A DNA stretch of 64,000 nt from Mytilus galloprovincialis. Lineage: Eukaryota > Mollusca > Bivalvia > Mytilida > Mytilidae. The stretch is taken from assembly GCF_965363235.1 (NCBI RefSeq), contig NC_134844.1, positions 51,890,872-51,954,871 of the forward strand, given 5' to 3'. Both the position numbers and the translations under genes were made by a program. Shown one piece after another: positions 45,312 to 57,800 of this stretch. Position 1 is the stretch's first letter, and each line of letters begins with the position of its first letter. The notes under the pieces are model-generated. The model saw only the letters and a program-made list of their open reading frames with translations, was not told where the DNA came from and did no database searches.

Positions 45312-48300
45312 ATACAAATGCAGGGAAATCAAAGGAAAGCACAGTCACGAACAGTTTCTCTTTCACAGTCCGGTGAGCAGTTGCATAATACTGTGCATTT
45401 TAATGCTGCTTTCAAGAATTTACATGCTTCTATACATCCTTTCTTACACCCACAGTGGATGAACTCTTGGCATGACATTGAAGCTTCAGCAAACACAGAC
45501 CAGAATGGTACCCAAGTACCATCAAATTTTTGCCAACCAAATAAATCTGGTGATGGCATACTTGAATTTGCAACAAAACATTTGCGCCAAATAACACTAC
45601 CTTGGTAAGCTGCACGTTTCGTATGTTCAATGAAGAAGTGCGTCTCGTGATGGAGGAATATTGTCAATTGTTCTTGTCTTCTGCGTGAATAACTGTTTTC
45701 TAAACTCATTCACCATATTAGCTGTACTAGACCGATCATACAAAAGCACAACATATCGTTCTATTACTTTTAACACTTTTAAAATTTCCACTTCATTTGG
45801 ATTTTCAATAACCTGCAGAAATCACTGTGCTAAAACGGCCGTGGGTAACTTAAGTTACCCACAGCCCAAGATGTAGCCGCCTGGCTTCGGTGAGGAAGTT
45901 TGCTCCTATATAATTACAATACCATGAAAACAAAAGAAATGTTCAGTAATTAAACAGTTATATAAATCTTTTAGAGAAACTCTGCAATGTAAAACGTGGT
46001 TAGTAACTACAAAATGAACAATTACAGCACGATTTGCCAAAACACTTAAGATGTCCGTAACTTCAAAACAACTTGTCCGTAACTTTTTTCTGTATACTAA
46101 TAGGGATGTCCGTAACTTTAGCATGATGTCAGTAACTTTCAAAGAGGTCAATCCTTAGCAGAAATACAGATGAATCAGTCCAACCCTCAAAAGAAGATAT
46201 GTATGATTTGATACCCGATCTTATTGCACCCCTGAGGCCAATGAAACTGTTAGAAGATTTTAAATCTACCTTTATTGCTATAATAAACTGACACATGTTC
46301 ATTAATATAGCCTACCATCTACTCCTAGATTTTGGCATTTTTTCTCTCACAATCAACAACACATCACACTAGATATAGTAGAGACCATACCTTTTTGGCT
46401 AGCAATTCAGAAATTATTTAATGGAAAGAATATCCTTTTTTTCCGCCAAGGACTCATCAGTGAACAATCTATAAAGCTAGAAGAATGTTAATAAATTTCG
46501 CCGTACCGTCAGAACCCGTTTTATCCCGGGAATATTTTTTTCAAATTTAACGGAAAATCTGTGACACTCTGGTTTACTTTTTTCTTGTTCAGTTTGAAGC
46601 ATATCGCTATTGTATAAATCTATGTAATAAGTAAGGGGTTTGATAGTGTTTATTGTCCTTTAACTGTTAAAATGGTTAATCTTACAATTTTGAAAAAAAA
46701 GTTACCCACATCCGAAAATAAAGTTACGGACAGTCTGATTATTTTTAACTTATAAGTTACGGACATCTTATCATTTTTTAAAAGTTGGCCTTGCGCTAAA
46801 GTGAAGTCAAAATTAACGAATTTGAAGTGATGGTAGGTGATTTCTTTATTCAAAAATCCTATCAATACTTACATAGATCATTTAAAACGTTGCAAAAAGT
46901 ATATTTCGTATCAACTGTCATCTCAACGAGTTTAGAGTCCGCCATCTTGGGCTGTGGGTAACTTAAGTTACCCACGGCCGTTTAAGCACAGTGAGAAATG
47001 CTTCTGACAACTCCTCATATACGAACCATGTATCCCAAGCTGATTTCGTACCTTTCCCAGAAAAAGCTGAGACTGTGTCACAACCGGTAAATGAATGGAA
47101 CAGTGGAAAGACTTTCAATATCAATGGTCCTAGAGCAAGACACAATCCATGAATTGAAATATATAGAAAGTTCTTTCCAGTGCCAAAACCTATCCACAGC
47201 TTTTCAGCCATTTGAATTCCTCTTTTAACGCAGCTGGGAATGAGGACATATCAATTGAAAGTTCTCCGTCAACTAATGGGATATCTGGTTCGATGAATAT
47301 TAGTACAGCTGGTGGAAGATTTGAATAACTCTCTGGTAAACGAGACATTCTCTTTGACTGGCATTTCAACATAGGTTCAGATTGGTCAAATGTTTGAATA
47401 ACGCCTTGAACATCCTCTGAAATATGTTGGAATAAAGATATAACTGCACCATGGAATGAATCTTTTAACGAGATACTGCTTTAATTGTGCTCAATGTTGT
47501 CTACAGCAGATGAAGTAAATACATTTTGTAGTGGATTTGTAGGGCAAACAATACCTTCTTTGACATAACGACGACAAGCATCCTTGGCCATGGAAGTAGA
47601 ATTTTCTAACACTCGGTCGTAGGAGACAGACAGTCCAAGATTGGAGAAAGTATAACTAGATCACGTTTGCTAGTCTTACATGGATCATGATTCCCAAATA
47701 AGCACAAACTGGAGGTTCATGATCTTTCATGTGACGGTTGGATAGTTTCTTTGTACAACTATACATCAGAAGATGTGCTATTGTTAATGTTGACTGAGAA
47801 TATGAACGATCCTGAATGTTGGGTCCAAATTGAATCATACTGACCAAAATAAGCAATGACTGGGGTACATAAGCTTCCTGATATTGGGAAGGTTCCTTTA
47901 AATTCTGAATTTGATGCGAAAATATCTTTTCGAACAAACGTAGCTGCTTTTGATATGTTGACAAACTCATTATCAAAGTCTTCTACGCAGACTCTCTTCA
48001 ATGCAGGACCAATGTCATCTTTGAAAGCAAGAATGTTTTCAAGACCTTGTTTGTAAGCATCTAAGTTAGGGAACTTACAATTCTGTGTTTAAGTCGTGTA
48101 CTATTAACTCGAGATGAAACATCTGCACCTAGACATGTTATTCTTTCAGTTAAAAGTTTACATAGATCTGACAATCTGAAAATGCAATACCATGGATTTG
48201 ACTTTCCTTCTTAGATTCGACATTATCATTTTTCGTTTCAATTTGAGATGCACGATTATATAAGGAAACATAACGATACTTTGCTTCCTTTGCAATTAGA

Positions 48301-48864
48301 TCACCAGCACTTAACTTTGCAAGTAACAACGTGTCATTTAATTTTACTGCTCATTCTCTCACACGTGTATCCTGTCAAAACGTTGAGGACTCATGAAGGG
48401 CTTCTTGGCCATTTTCATTAATGAAAAAGCACACAGACGGGTTACTGGTGGACTGAACGGAGAAGCTATGTCTAGTTGTCTTTTAGATGTGGTTGCCTTA
48501 TCATCTATTCTCTCATGTGAGGTTGGTTTTTCTGCTCTATCCAACTTTGTCCTGTTCAGTTTCAAGTTGCAAGATTTGTGCCAACATGCCTTTTGGTCAA
48601 TGAAATACTGTGCTATTCCAGATCCCTCATCTAAATATGAATTTTCAATGCAGGCATCAATCGTAATTCTGGAAACATCTAAATATTGTCAGCTAAAGAT
48701 TGATAAACAGCACCAACATTGAGACGTTTAGAATCAAATGGGCATATACGTTTTTCATCTATTATTTCTTGGCATAGGATGCAATTTGTCCAATCAATAT
48801 TATTTAACTTAGTTGGTTTGTCATATTCTACACTTGATACCCTGAACGTCTTTTCAGTAGCCAT
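45312..48864 (-). pseudogene. Broken TGCDT / cysteine-rich-tail family gene
   Basis: The pieces, read on the - strand, follow the order I know from a large uncharacterised family in molluscs and cnidarians: an N-terminal NCILCQEIIDEKRICPFDSK (48864-48679), IQFGPN with SQSTLTIAHLLMYS and a KDHEPPVCAYLG segment (about 47976-47656), HSFTGCDTVSAFSGKGTKSA with WDTW (47211-46963), then after an insertion ERYVVLLYDRSS, EHTKRAAYQGSVIW, and a cysteine-rich end SMSCQEFIHCGCKKGCIEAC (about 45709-45312) resembling a CXC/TSO1-type motif. Frame changes between pieces and the 1.17-kb insertion show it is dead. Function is unknown; an association with mobile elements is inferred. Confidence 0.7.
45823..46993. 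mobile_element. 1.17-kb non-autonomous DNA transposon with palindromic termini
   Basis: Terminal repeats CACTGTGCTWAAACGGCCG extend about 50 bases and include GTGGGTAACTT followed by its own inverse, then CAGCCCAAGATG. The element is flanked by the direct repeat AGAAAT (45817-45822 and 46994-46999), a 6-bp target duplication, and removing one copy rejoins the host coding frame region. The 9-mer GTCCGTAAC, mostly followed by TT, recurs inside each end, inverted on the two sides. No transposase is present. Confidence 0.85.
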
Positions 48865-48917
48865 GTTGTAAGAAATATGATCGTAAATTAGTTTATATAT
48901 TCCTTGTATATAACTTC

Positions 48918-48961
48918 TGTATGCCAGACGCGTGTTTCGTCTACAAATGACGTATCAGTGA
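48918..48961 (-). ncRNA. Degenerate hammerhead-ribozyme-like motif (copy 4)
   Basis: On the - strand: CTGATAC where CTGATGA is expected, stem II GTC...GAC around ATTTGTA, an exact GAAA, then CACGCGTCTGGCAT in which stem III pairs are lost. It lies between the broken TGCDT gene and the right array. Confidence 0.5.
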
Positions 48962-49079
48962 CGCTTGAATCGAAAAAGTTAAAAAGACAAACAAAAAGTA
49001 TGTAATTTAATATTTGACGACCTGAAATCCTGAAAGTTTTGCAAAGCACAAATATTTGTTGATTATTAATAGTTTTCTA

Positions 49080-49589
49080 GATATACACGATATAGTTTCT
49101 GATAATAAGACTTTTGACGGCCATTTTGAATTTGTCGGCCATTATGGAATTATTTTGATTGGTCCACATTCATTAAAGATTAATAAGCACCATAACTAGC
49201 AATATGCAAAGTGTTGTGTTTTTATTTTCTATGATAAATTATACCATATTTTTGGACTCATGACTGTTGGTGGTCATTTTGAAATTGACGGCCATTTTTG
49301 AATTTTTTTTTATTGTTCCATATTCAGAAAAGATTAATAATCATCATAATTAGCAATATGCAAAGTTTTGTGCTTTTATTTTCAAATGTTAAATTAAACT
49401 ATATTTTTGGACTCTGTTTCATGACTGCTGGCGGCCATTTTGAAATTGGCGGCCATTGTGGAATTTTTTTGGATGGCTCCATATCCAAAAATGTTTGTAA
49501 GCATCATAACTAACACTGCGCAAAGTTTCATGCTTTGACCATAAAGTGATCAGTTGTCCCAAAATATTGGACTTAGCTGCTGGACTAAT
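49080..49589 (+). repeat. Right array: three ~170-bp tandem units
   Basis: Each unit runs GACGGCCATTTTGAA, TTGGCGGCCATT, GATTAATAAKCAYCATAA, GCAATATGCAAAGT and ATATTTTTGGACTC. The last unit ends with the outer terminus shared with the left array. Confidence 0.75.
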
Positions 49590-49599
49590 TGTTGTCTGA

Positions 49600-51860
49600 T
49601 GCCTTTAACCAATTCATATATTTACAAGTAAATAAGAGATAAACGTTTTAGTTTCTTGTAGCACGTTTATTAAAATAGGAACATCTGAATGTCACTAATA
49701 GATCTTATAACGCATGAGAATTTTATATCGACGAATATCAACTCGACTTTTAATTGTAATATATTTATATACTAATATTAGAATCAAACAACGAAATTTG
49801 GATACATCGAAATCCATATTGAATGTTATCTTATAACTAACACATTTCCAAATAAATACAGACCTTTTCACTTAATAACAAATAGGCGCACAAAGAACAA
49901 ATACAATTTCAGGAGATTTATAAAAGTATCTTTAAACTTGTTTCTGAATCCAATAGTTGAATGTTATGTAAAAATGTACAACTTTATTGTTTTTATTTTT
50001 CAATAAAATCAATTTCAATTTGAAATACTAAACCAAATATAATTTGAAATACTAGCTACCCAAAACTAATACAACGTAATAAAAAACAACACACATGTAT
50101 AGATAATACAAATTTCAAAATAACAAACGGGAATTGTTCGTAAAGACTTTACAGTTATGTAATCTTGATGTTGGCCAATGAAACTCGGCTCAGAGTTAAC
50201 AATTCATTATTGCTCCATATATAAGCAATGTGTACACTATACACTGCTTTTCTAAAAAAAAAAAAAGATTTTATCCTCGTAAATAACAAAATACGTTTAA
50301 AATATTCAGTTGACGTTAATGAAAACGAACAAAGATACTACTCACTTTTCTGACCACTTAAGTTATAAAATTTTATTACATTGGTGGCAATGAAGTACTT
50401 AGATTTCCCAGTGAAATAAAAACCAATAATTTCACATGTGAAATAAACATGGTTATTTCCATCTTCTGACGTCATACAACAGTAGCATTGTCAGTCGACA
50501 AAACGTAATGATCAATGACGTCGGATCGAAACAAATTAGGAATGCGTAGAAATGATATTATAGTTCCTTACATTATTTACTTTAATTTCAGCAAAAAGAC
50601 AATTTACCAATGTAATACAAAGAATGACTAATTCAAATAAGGACAAATATTCAACTCGTGACGGAACAACACTGTTTATTAACTCATGCGCTACGTGCAT
50701 TCGAGAATTAATCTTTTGTTCGGTCACGAGTTGAATATTTTTCTCTATTCAAATTCTTCGATTAGTTATTTTATAAGTAATGTACGTTAATATCAAGTTT
50801 GAATATACAATACTGTTTGCAAGCAAAAACAAATTGTCAGTACGGAGAAGCTATTAAGCGCTTGCTAAAGCAGACAATACTTTAAGTCAACAGCATACCG
50901 ATTCAAAATAACACATTTTAAATCAAAGGTATTTGTGAAGGCTAGACAAATGAAGCAAATAGGAATCAAATTGGGATGATACCAGTTTGGTGCATCAATC
51001 AAATGTGTACAAGTATAACAATAATATCATTGAATATATCATACCTACACAATTATCTGCTATTAAAACACATATATTTGATATGATTATAAATACTTTT
51101 TAGCCATTTTATGACTTAACAAATGAATGTAAGATAAATGATAAGTTTCATTCTGAAAGTTGCAATACTTGATCCCAAAATACAGAAATTGAGGTGTTTT
51201 ATTTAAATGAGGTTTCCCTCTTGATTCGAGTATAACTTTTTAGTTCCATGTAAATTAATGCGTGTCTGACGTACTACATGATAAGTTTGACATATTCGAT
51301 GAGTTTCTTATAAAGTTTACTATGTTAACCATTTAAACGCACGTCTTTAGATTGTTTAAAGTGAATTGTATTTTAATGTTACAACTTATACAGATTACAT
51401 CACCATGCTTTCACTTATAAAATTCGTACAAACAAATTACAACCAAAGTTGGTAATTATCCTTATAATTAAAGTGGTTATATAAATTGAATAAGTGGCCT
51501 TGAAAGCTTCAGAACCAAATATTTGAACAAAGAAAGATAACCAGTTCATCTATATTTGAAAGTTTTGTCAATTACTACAAAATTATCATTTAGACTCTAT
51601 ATGTCCCGCTAAATAAAAGAATTAAGAACAAAACAATGCCAATAAAGCGTATATGAAACACCTAAGAAAAGTGACACCCGAGGGAACCTGAAATATCTAC
51701 TAATAATTAATTTTAAAACTAATACATACACTGCTGCGGTAGTGATAACTATATCTTCGAAGATAATGAAATAACATTCAAAATATATGTCAAACATTTT
51801 ATGATGTACTTTTCACGTCAATTTTCTATCTTACGGACTATAGGAATTATGTAATTCTAT
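49600..51860. other. Gene C intron, nothing recognised
   Basis: AT-rich. A much-eroded hammerhead-family phrase (AATGCGTGTCTGACGTACTA) lies near 51255. No exon or mobile gene was seen. Confidence 0.45.
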
Positions 51861-51870
51861 TTTTTTTTAG

Positions 51871-52024
51871 CAATTGAATTGTGTATGTCTGCACTATTTA
51901 TTGTTGAGATCATCTTACATTAGAACACCATGCAACACACATCCAGCAACATGTCGAGGAGACTACAATGCATTCTGTGGACACACACACCCTAATTTGG
52001 ATGCATTTTCAATATATCAAACAG
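51871..52024 (+). CDS. Gene C exon 4: WSC-like domain, second part
   Basis: Between TTTTTTTAG| and |GTATTCT. It reads QLNCVCLHYLL ... TPCNTHPATCRGDYNAFCGH ... FSIYQT. The CxCL, PC..., TCRGD and FCG positions follow the WSC cysteine pattern (C..CxGd...CGG...S.Y). Confidence 0.72.
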
Positions 52025-52819
52025 GTATTCTATCGTAAAACATAACCCAAAGGCGATTTGTGTGCCTAGTTTAATAGGAATGTAGGATATTTTATGCAAT
52101 TTTTAAAAGCAGATTTTACCAACAATAAGAGGACAAAAATATACAAACAGCGAAGTGTTTATCTTTTCTTTTGCACGAACTGAATAATCTTGATTAAGTC
52201 CACGTGGAACATTATCGTAACAAAATCGGTATTATCATGTATGTTTCTCATCGAATATGTGGCGAACATCGACAAAATAATCTAGTGTGCGTATCATGTT
52301 TAATAAGGATAGTTATTTCATTAATGTAATTATAAGAAATAGTTTGGTTTTTTTTTGCAATTTTAAAGGCTTGTAAAAGTAGTGATTATGCGTCCATGTG
52401 TCCATCAGCTGTTGTCAACGCTTGGAACCCCAATTCAATTACATGAAGAAACAAAAACAGTTATTTCTTCACACCAACAAGAACATTCGAATACGCATAA
52501 GGTCAATTTTTCCTAAGCATTGTTGGATTCTTAGTTTGTTGATAATTGTTTAACGAAAAAAGTTTCAATTTGTTTTTTTATAATCATTACATACCGGAGC
52601 ACTGACTACTAAGCTGATATATCTGTTAGATATGAACCTTCTACTAGCAGTGGTATCGACACAATGCTTGTATATGGAAACCACGATATAAAGTATCATA
52701 CGTGTAATAGCGTGTTTTGAATATAAGCTGTTTCCATGTAATTCGAAAAATAGGCATCAGGAATGTGAAAAATGGCATTGAAACACGCAAACGATTGGCA
52801 TTCATTTATATTTATTTAG

Positions 52820-52951
52820 ATTTTTTTCATGGGACAGTAAATGTGACTAGGAGTGTTGGTGTTGGAAATTGCTTAGCTGTCAGAAATAACGATTCATATA
52901 AATATATAGCACGTGATTGCTCAGCGACAGCTTTTCAGATTTGTTTGAAAG
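52820..52951 (+). CDS. Gene C exon 5: CTLD-like second half
   Basis: Between TTATTTAG| and |GTGAGTAG. It reads FFHGTVNV ... GVGNCLAVRNND ... RDCSATAFQICLK. It joins exon 4 in phase 1 and matches 23141-23269. Confidence 0.68.
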
Positions 52952-53314
52952 GTGAGTAGACCATGTAGACTGTTATAGAATAATTCGACAAATAACTTAA
53001 TTTTTTTTATGAAGATTTATACACACTTCTATTTGTTGTTTCAATACATGTTCACATGAAAGTAATTTGCACAAATTAGCTCTTTACCTAATTTTGAAAA
53101 ACCCCGGTGTTATATGCAGGTGGAAGTTAGGTCCGCTGCTGTATGCCCTGAGGTAATTGGTGCCCTCAGGTAATCGTGGCAATAGTGCCCATATGCGAAG
53201 TAATAACATGATCTAAAAATAGAATAAACTAAAAATACATCATTGTACTTTCTATTCCGACTGACAGTATATGTGCGAAAAATAGGAGAAAACAGAAACA
53301 TATACAACTTTTTA

Positions 53315-54854
53315 CAATACGTTACCCTCACGACACTTACCAAAGGGGAAATCCTGGATAATCATAGGTCTGTTCTTTGTTCCTTTGGTATTTCAACCAA
53401 AGATGAAGAACTGGATCTTCCATCACTGTATTGGATACCTAAACTACATAAGTGTCCTTACAAACAACGGTATATTGCTGGGTCTTCCAAGTGCTCCACG
53501 AAACCCCTTTCTAAATTATTAACATCCATTTTATCAGCAATCAAAGACGGGCTTCAAAGTTATTGTGAAACTACCTATTCTAGAGGTGGCGAGAATCAGA
53601 TGTGGATACTTAAAAATTCCAAAGATCTTTTAGAGTACATACAATCTAACTCTCTTTCATCTTGTAACAGTATTAAAACATTTGACTTTTCTACTCTTTG
53701 CACAAGTTTTCCACATTCCAAACTAAAAGACAAATTAAAAGAGTTGGTATTACTTTGCTTCATAAAAAAGAATGGCCAACGTAGATACAAGTATCTTGTC
53801 TTAGGGAGGGATAAATCATACTTTGTAAAGAACCATTCTGATTCAAACAAAAAATTCTCTGAAACCGATATTATCAAGATGCTTGATTTCTTGATTGACA
53901 ACATATTTGTTACGTTCGGAGGACGTGTTTTTCAACAGACTGTCGGCATCCCAATGGGAACAAACTGTGCCCCTCTACTTGCTGACTTGTTTCTTTATTA
54001 TTATGAGGCTGACTTCATGCAGGAACTTCTTAGGAAGAAAGATAAGAAGTTAGTAATATCCTTTAACTCTACTTTCCGCTATATAGATGACGTTCTTTCA
54101 CTAAACAATTCAACATTTGGTGACTATGTGGATCGCATCTATCCCATCGAATTGGAGATAAAGGATACTACAGATACAGTTAAGTCGGCTTCATATCTTG
54201 ACTTACATCTAGAAATTGACAATGAGGGTCGGTTGAAGACAAAACTTTACGACAAAAGAGATGATTTCAGCTTTCCAATTGTGAACTTTCCATTTCTAAG
54301 TAGCAACATTCCAGCAGCACCTGCATACGGGGTATATATCTCCCAATTGATACGATATTCCCGTGCTTGCATTACCTATCATGATTTTCTTGATAGAGGG
54401 TTACTGCTCACAAGGAAGCTATTAAACCAAGAGTTCCAAATGGTGAAGTTGAAATCATCCCTTCGTAAATTTTACAGACGCCATCACGAGTTGGTTGACC
54501 ATTATGGAATAACCGTTTCACAAATGATATCGGATATGTTCCTTACGTCGTAACTACAATCCCCTTCCCTTTCATGAATGGGACCTACCGAATTAGACTA
54601 TTTACCGGATTTGTAATCACATAAGCAACACGACGGGTGCCGCATGTGGAGCAGGATCTGCTTACCCTTCCGGAGCACCTGAGATCACCCCTAGTTTGTG
54701 GTGGGGTTCGTGTTGTTTATTCTTTAGTTTTCTATGTTGTGTCATGTGTACTATTGTTTTTCTGTTTGTCTTTTTCATTTTTAGCCATGGCGTTGTCAGT
54801 TTGTTTTAGATTTACGAGTTTGACTGTCCCTTTGGTGTCTTTCGTCCCTCTTTT
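53315..54854 (+). mobile_element. Penelope-like element copy 1, 5'-truncated (Naiad-type)
   Basis: Homology to copy 2 begins at about 53322 (ACCCTCACGACACTTACCAA). One open frame continues to the stop at 54551-54553, covering the reverse transcriptase palm and thumb: FDFSTLCTSF (motif A region), QTVGIPMGTNCAPLLADLFL (motif B region) and FRYIDDVLSL (catalytic DD). It runs into a 300-base 3' UTR ending in CCCTCTTTTA at 54854, immediately followed by copy 2. The GIY-YIG part is absent. Confidence 0.85.
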
Positions 54855-57800
54855 ATTACCACTGGGTCGATGTCTCTGCTGGTGGACATTTTGTCCCCGA
54901 GGACATCATCCGCCCAGTAGCAAAACTACAATTGCATGAACTTACGAAGAACTAACAGGAAACTGGCTCGGACGTCGCCCAGTATAAAAAGGTCCGAAAC
55001 AGACGTCACCATGGACACGGTGTCGTCTGATACGGCAGGTGTCCTCTCATCACCAGACATGACAAATAACCCAAACACGACTCATTCAGATCATCGTCCT
55101 AGTGACAACAGCAATATTACACATATACAGCCTTGTTCAGTTCTCCTTAAAGACATTTTGGTTTTTGATGACACAGTACAACACTGTCGCATTTCAAAAT
55201 GTGAGACCAAAGGCTGCAAAACTTGTGCTATTTTAATTACAGATGCTGAATTCACTAGCAATTTGACCAAGAAGTCATATTTTACCAGAAGTTACGATGA
55301 TCTGAATTGTAAATCGATAAATGTCGTCTACGGATTAGAGTGCAACCTTTGCGGCTTGGTATACGACGGTGAAACGAAAGGAAGGCTAAACAAACGTATA
55401 TGCGGTCATAGATCAGACATTAACCTCAATGCTAACGACATTCTATACCAGCATTTCAATCAGCCCGATCATTCCATCGTTTCTATGACAGTTCGAATTA
55501 TTGAAAAAATATACCATAGCTCGAACAATCCTAATCTTTCAACGACTCTCCGTAGACAAAAAGAAGACTACTGGATTAGACAATTGGGAACTGCAACACC
55601 GTATGGCTGCAATGACAAAATTGATGGTATAGGTATTCTATCTAGTCCTTCGTGTAACTCGGTGAATGTGATGAATATTTTTAACTCAACTCCTCGACGT
55701 AGACGTAGTCATGGCCATCGTCATTATACATCACCCTCTCTGCATGATGTCTTTATTAATGACTTGCTGCCATGCATACAAAAACCGTTAGGTATTCATC
55801 ACATTCGCACGAAACTTTATTCATTACCCCTTTCAAAACTTCATTCTCTGTTCAATTTATGTTTGGAATCCACTGTAACAAACCCTCATTCAAACCAATA
55901 CAAACTACAAGCTGTACGTTCGGATATTGCTAGTCACAGACTTTTCAAGCCAGTTCGCATTGGAAAAGATGAAAAAGAGAAAAGATCTTTTCTAAATCTT
56001 TCCTTTGCCAACAAAGGTCTCGATGGCGTCAACCTAGGCAATATCCTTCATCATAAATTAGTTCAATCGAAAATACCTCCTTATTTCAAAGACCAGTCTG
56101 TACCAATAATTTCTTATACCTATACCAAACCTATTGCAACAAAAATTTTCATTTACAAACGCGTTTTGCAGGATCTCGATATTGACGACTTCAAGTCTAA
56201 ACCTCCTGATTGCACTTGTGCTAGTTCCCAATACACATATAATCCTGCTGGCCACGTTATTACCGGTGACCCTAACATTGTTAATAACACTTCTCTACGA
56301 AACGTGTTATCGAAAGGTCCGAAATATCGTGAGCCTAAATCCATCAATTGGAAACACAACTTTGAAATTTTGATGGATTCAGTCGAGGATTATGCCAGGC
56401 AATGGGCTAAGCGCGAGAAGGAAGACGTAGACACTCTATCCGAATGGATTAAGGCAGTGAGGTCGTTAATACAAATCAGAATTAAGAAACTGAATGGGTC
56501 CATCAATGCCCATGCTACGTCAATCTTCAAAGATCCAAATGTTGCTAAACACCTATCTGACCTCCATGATGAATATGTTGTTGTCCCCGCAGACAAAGCC
56601 CCAAATAACATCGTTTTTATCTGTAAAAGTCATTACATTAATTGCTTGATAAACGAATTAGGTATAGACAATTCACTTGGAAACCCAACATATACCCTCA
56701 CGACACTTACCAAAGAGGAAATCCTGGATAATCATAGGTCTGTTCTTTGTTCCTTTGGTATTTCAACCAAAGATGAAGAACTGGATCTTCCATCACTGTA
56801 TTGGATACCTAAACTACATAAGTGTCCTTACAAACAACGGTATATTGCTGGGTCTTCCAAGTGCTCCACGAAACCCCTTTCTAAATTATTAACATCCATT
56901 TTATCAGCAATCAAAGACGGGCTTCAAAGTTATTGTGAAACTGCCTATTCTAGAGGTGGCGTGAATCAGATGTGGATACTTAAAAATTCCAAAGATCTTT
57001 AAGGGTACATACAATATAACTCTCTTTCATCTTGTAACAGTATTAAAACATTTGACTTTTCTATTCTTTACACAAGTATTCCACATTCGAAACTAAAAGA
57101 CAAATTAAAGAGTTGGTATTACTTTGCTTCATAAAAAAGAATGGCCAACGTAGATACAAGTATCTTGTCTTAGGGAGGGATAAATCATACTTTGTAAAGA
57201 ACCATTCTGATTCAAACAAAACATTCTCTGAAACCGATATTATCAAGATGCTTGATTTCTTGATTGACAACATATTTGTTACGTTCGGAGGACGTGTTTT
57301 TCAACAGACTGTCGGCATCCCAATGGGAACAAACTGTGCCCCTCTACTTGCTGACTTGTTTCTTTATTATTATGAGGCTGACTTCATGCAGGAACTTCTT
57401 AGGAAGAAAGATAAGAAGTTAGCAATATCCTTTAACTCTACTTTCCGCTATATAGATGACGTTTTTTCACTAAACAATTCAAAATTTGGTGACTATGTGG
57501 ATCGCATCTATCCCATCGAATTGGTGATAAAGGATACTACAGATACAGTTAAGTCGGCTTCATATCTTGACTTACATCTAGAAATTGACAATGAGGGTCG
57601 GTTGAAGACAAAACTTTACGACAAAAGAGATGATTTCAGCTTTCCAATTGTGAACTTTCAATTTCTAAGTAGCAACATTCCAGCAGCACCTGCATACGGG
57701 GTATATATCTCCCAATTGATACGATATTCCCGTGCTTGCATTTCCTATCATGATTTTCTTGATAGAGGGTTACTGCTCACAAGGAAGCTATTAAACCAAG

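Larger units (their letters stand above)
44470..49589. mobile_element. Putative transposon: inverted tandem arrays around a TGCDT-family gene
   Basis: The left edge reads TTAGTCCAGCGGATATCAGA and then ATCACTTTATGGTAAAAGCA TGAAACTT; the right edge is its inverse (CATGCTTTGACCATAAAGTG ATCA ... GCTGGACTAA). Each side carries repeated units with GGCCATTTTGAA / TTCAAGATGGCC, about 500-700 bases per side. Between them lies a single broken gene read right to left. No clean target duplication was found (ATTGAT/ATTGTT is suggestive only). It sits in the intron between gene C exons 3 and 4. Confidence 0.5.

Noticed and set aside
45309..45608. 99-residue + strand frame
   Set aside because: It is the shadow of the cysteine-rich tail of the - strand TGCDT-family pseudogene.
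48393..48722. 109-residue + strand frame
   Set aside because: It lies opposite the N-terminal part of the same - strand pseudogene and shows no domain or splice signal.
52374..52500. Possible exon with ACKSSDYASMCPSAVVNAWN reading
   Set aside because: Its phase does not fit the preceding exon, it meets a stop, and there is no counterpart in gene B. Exon 4 joins 52820 directly.
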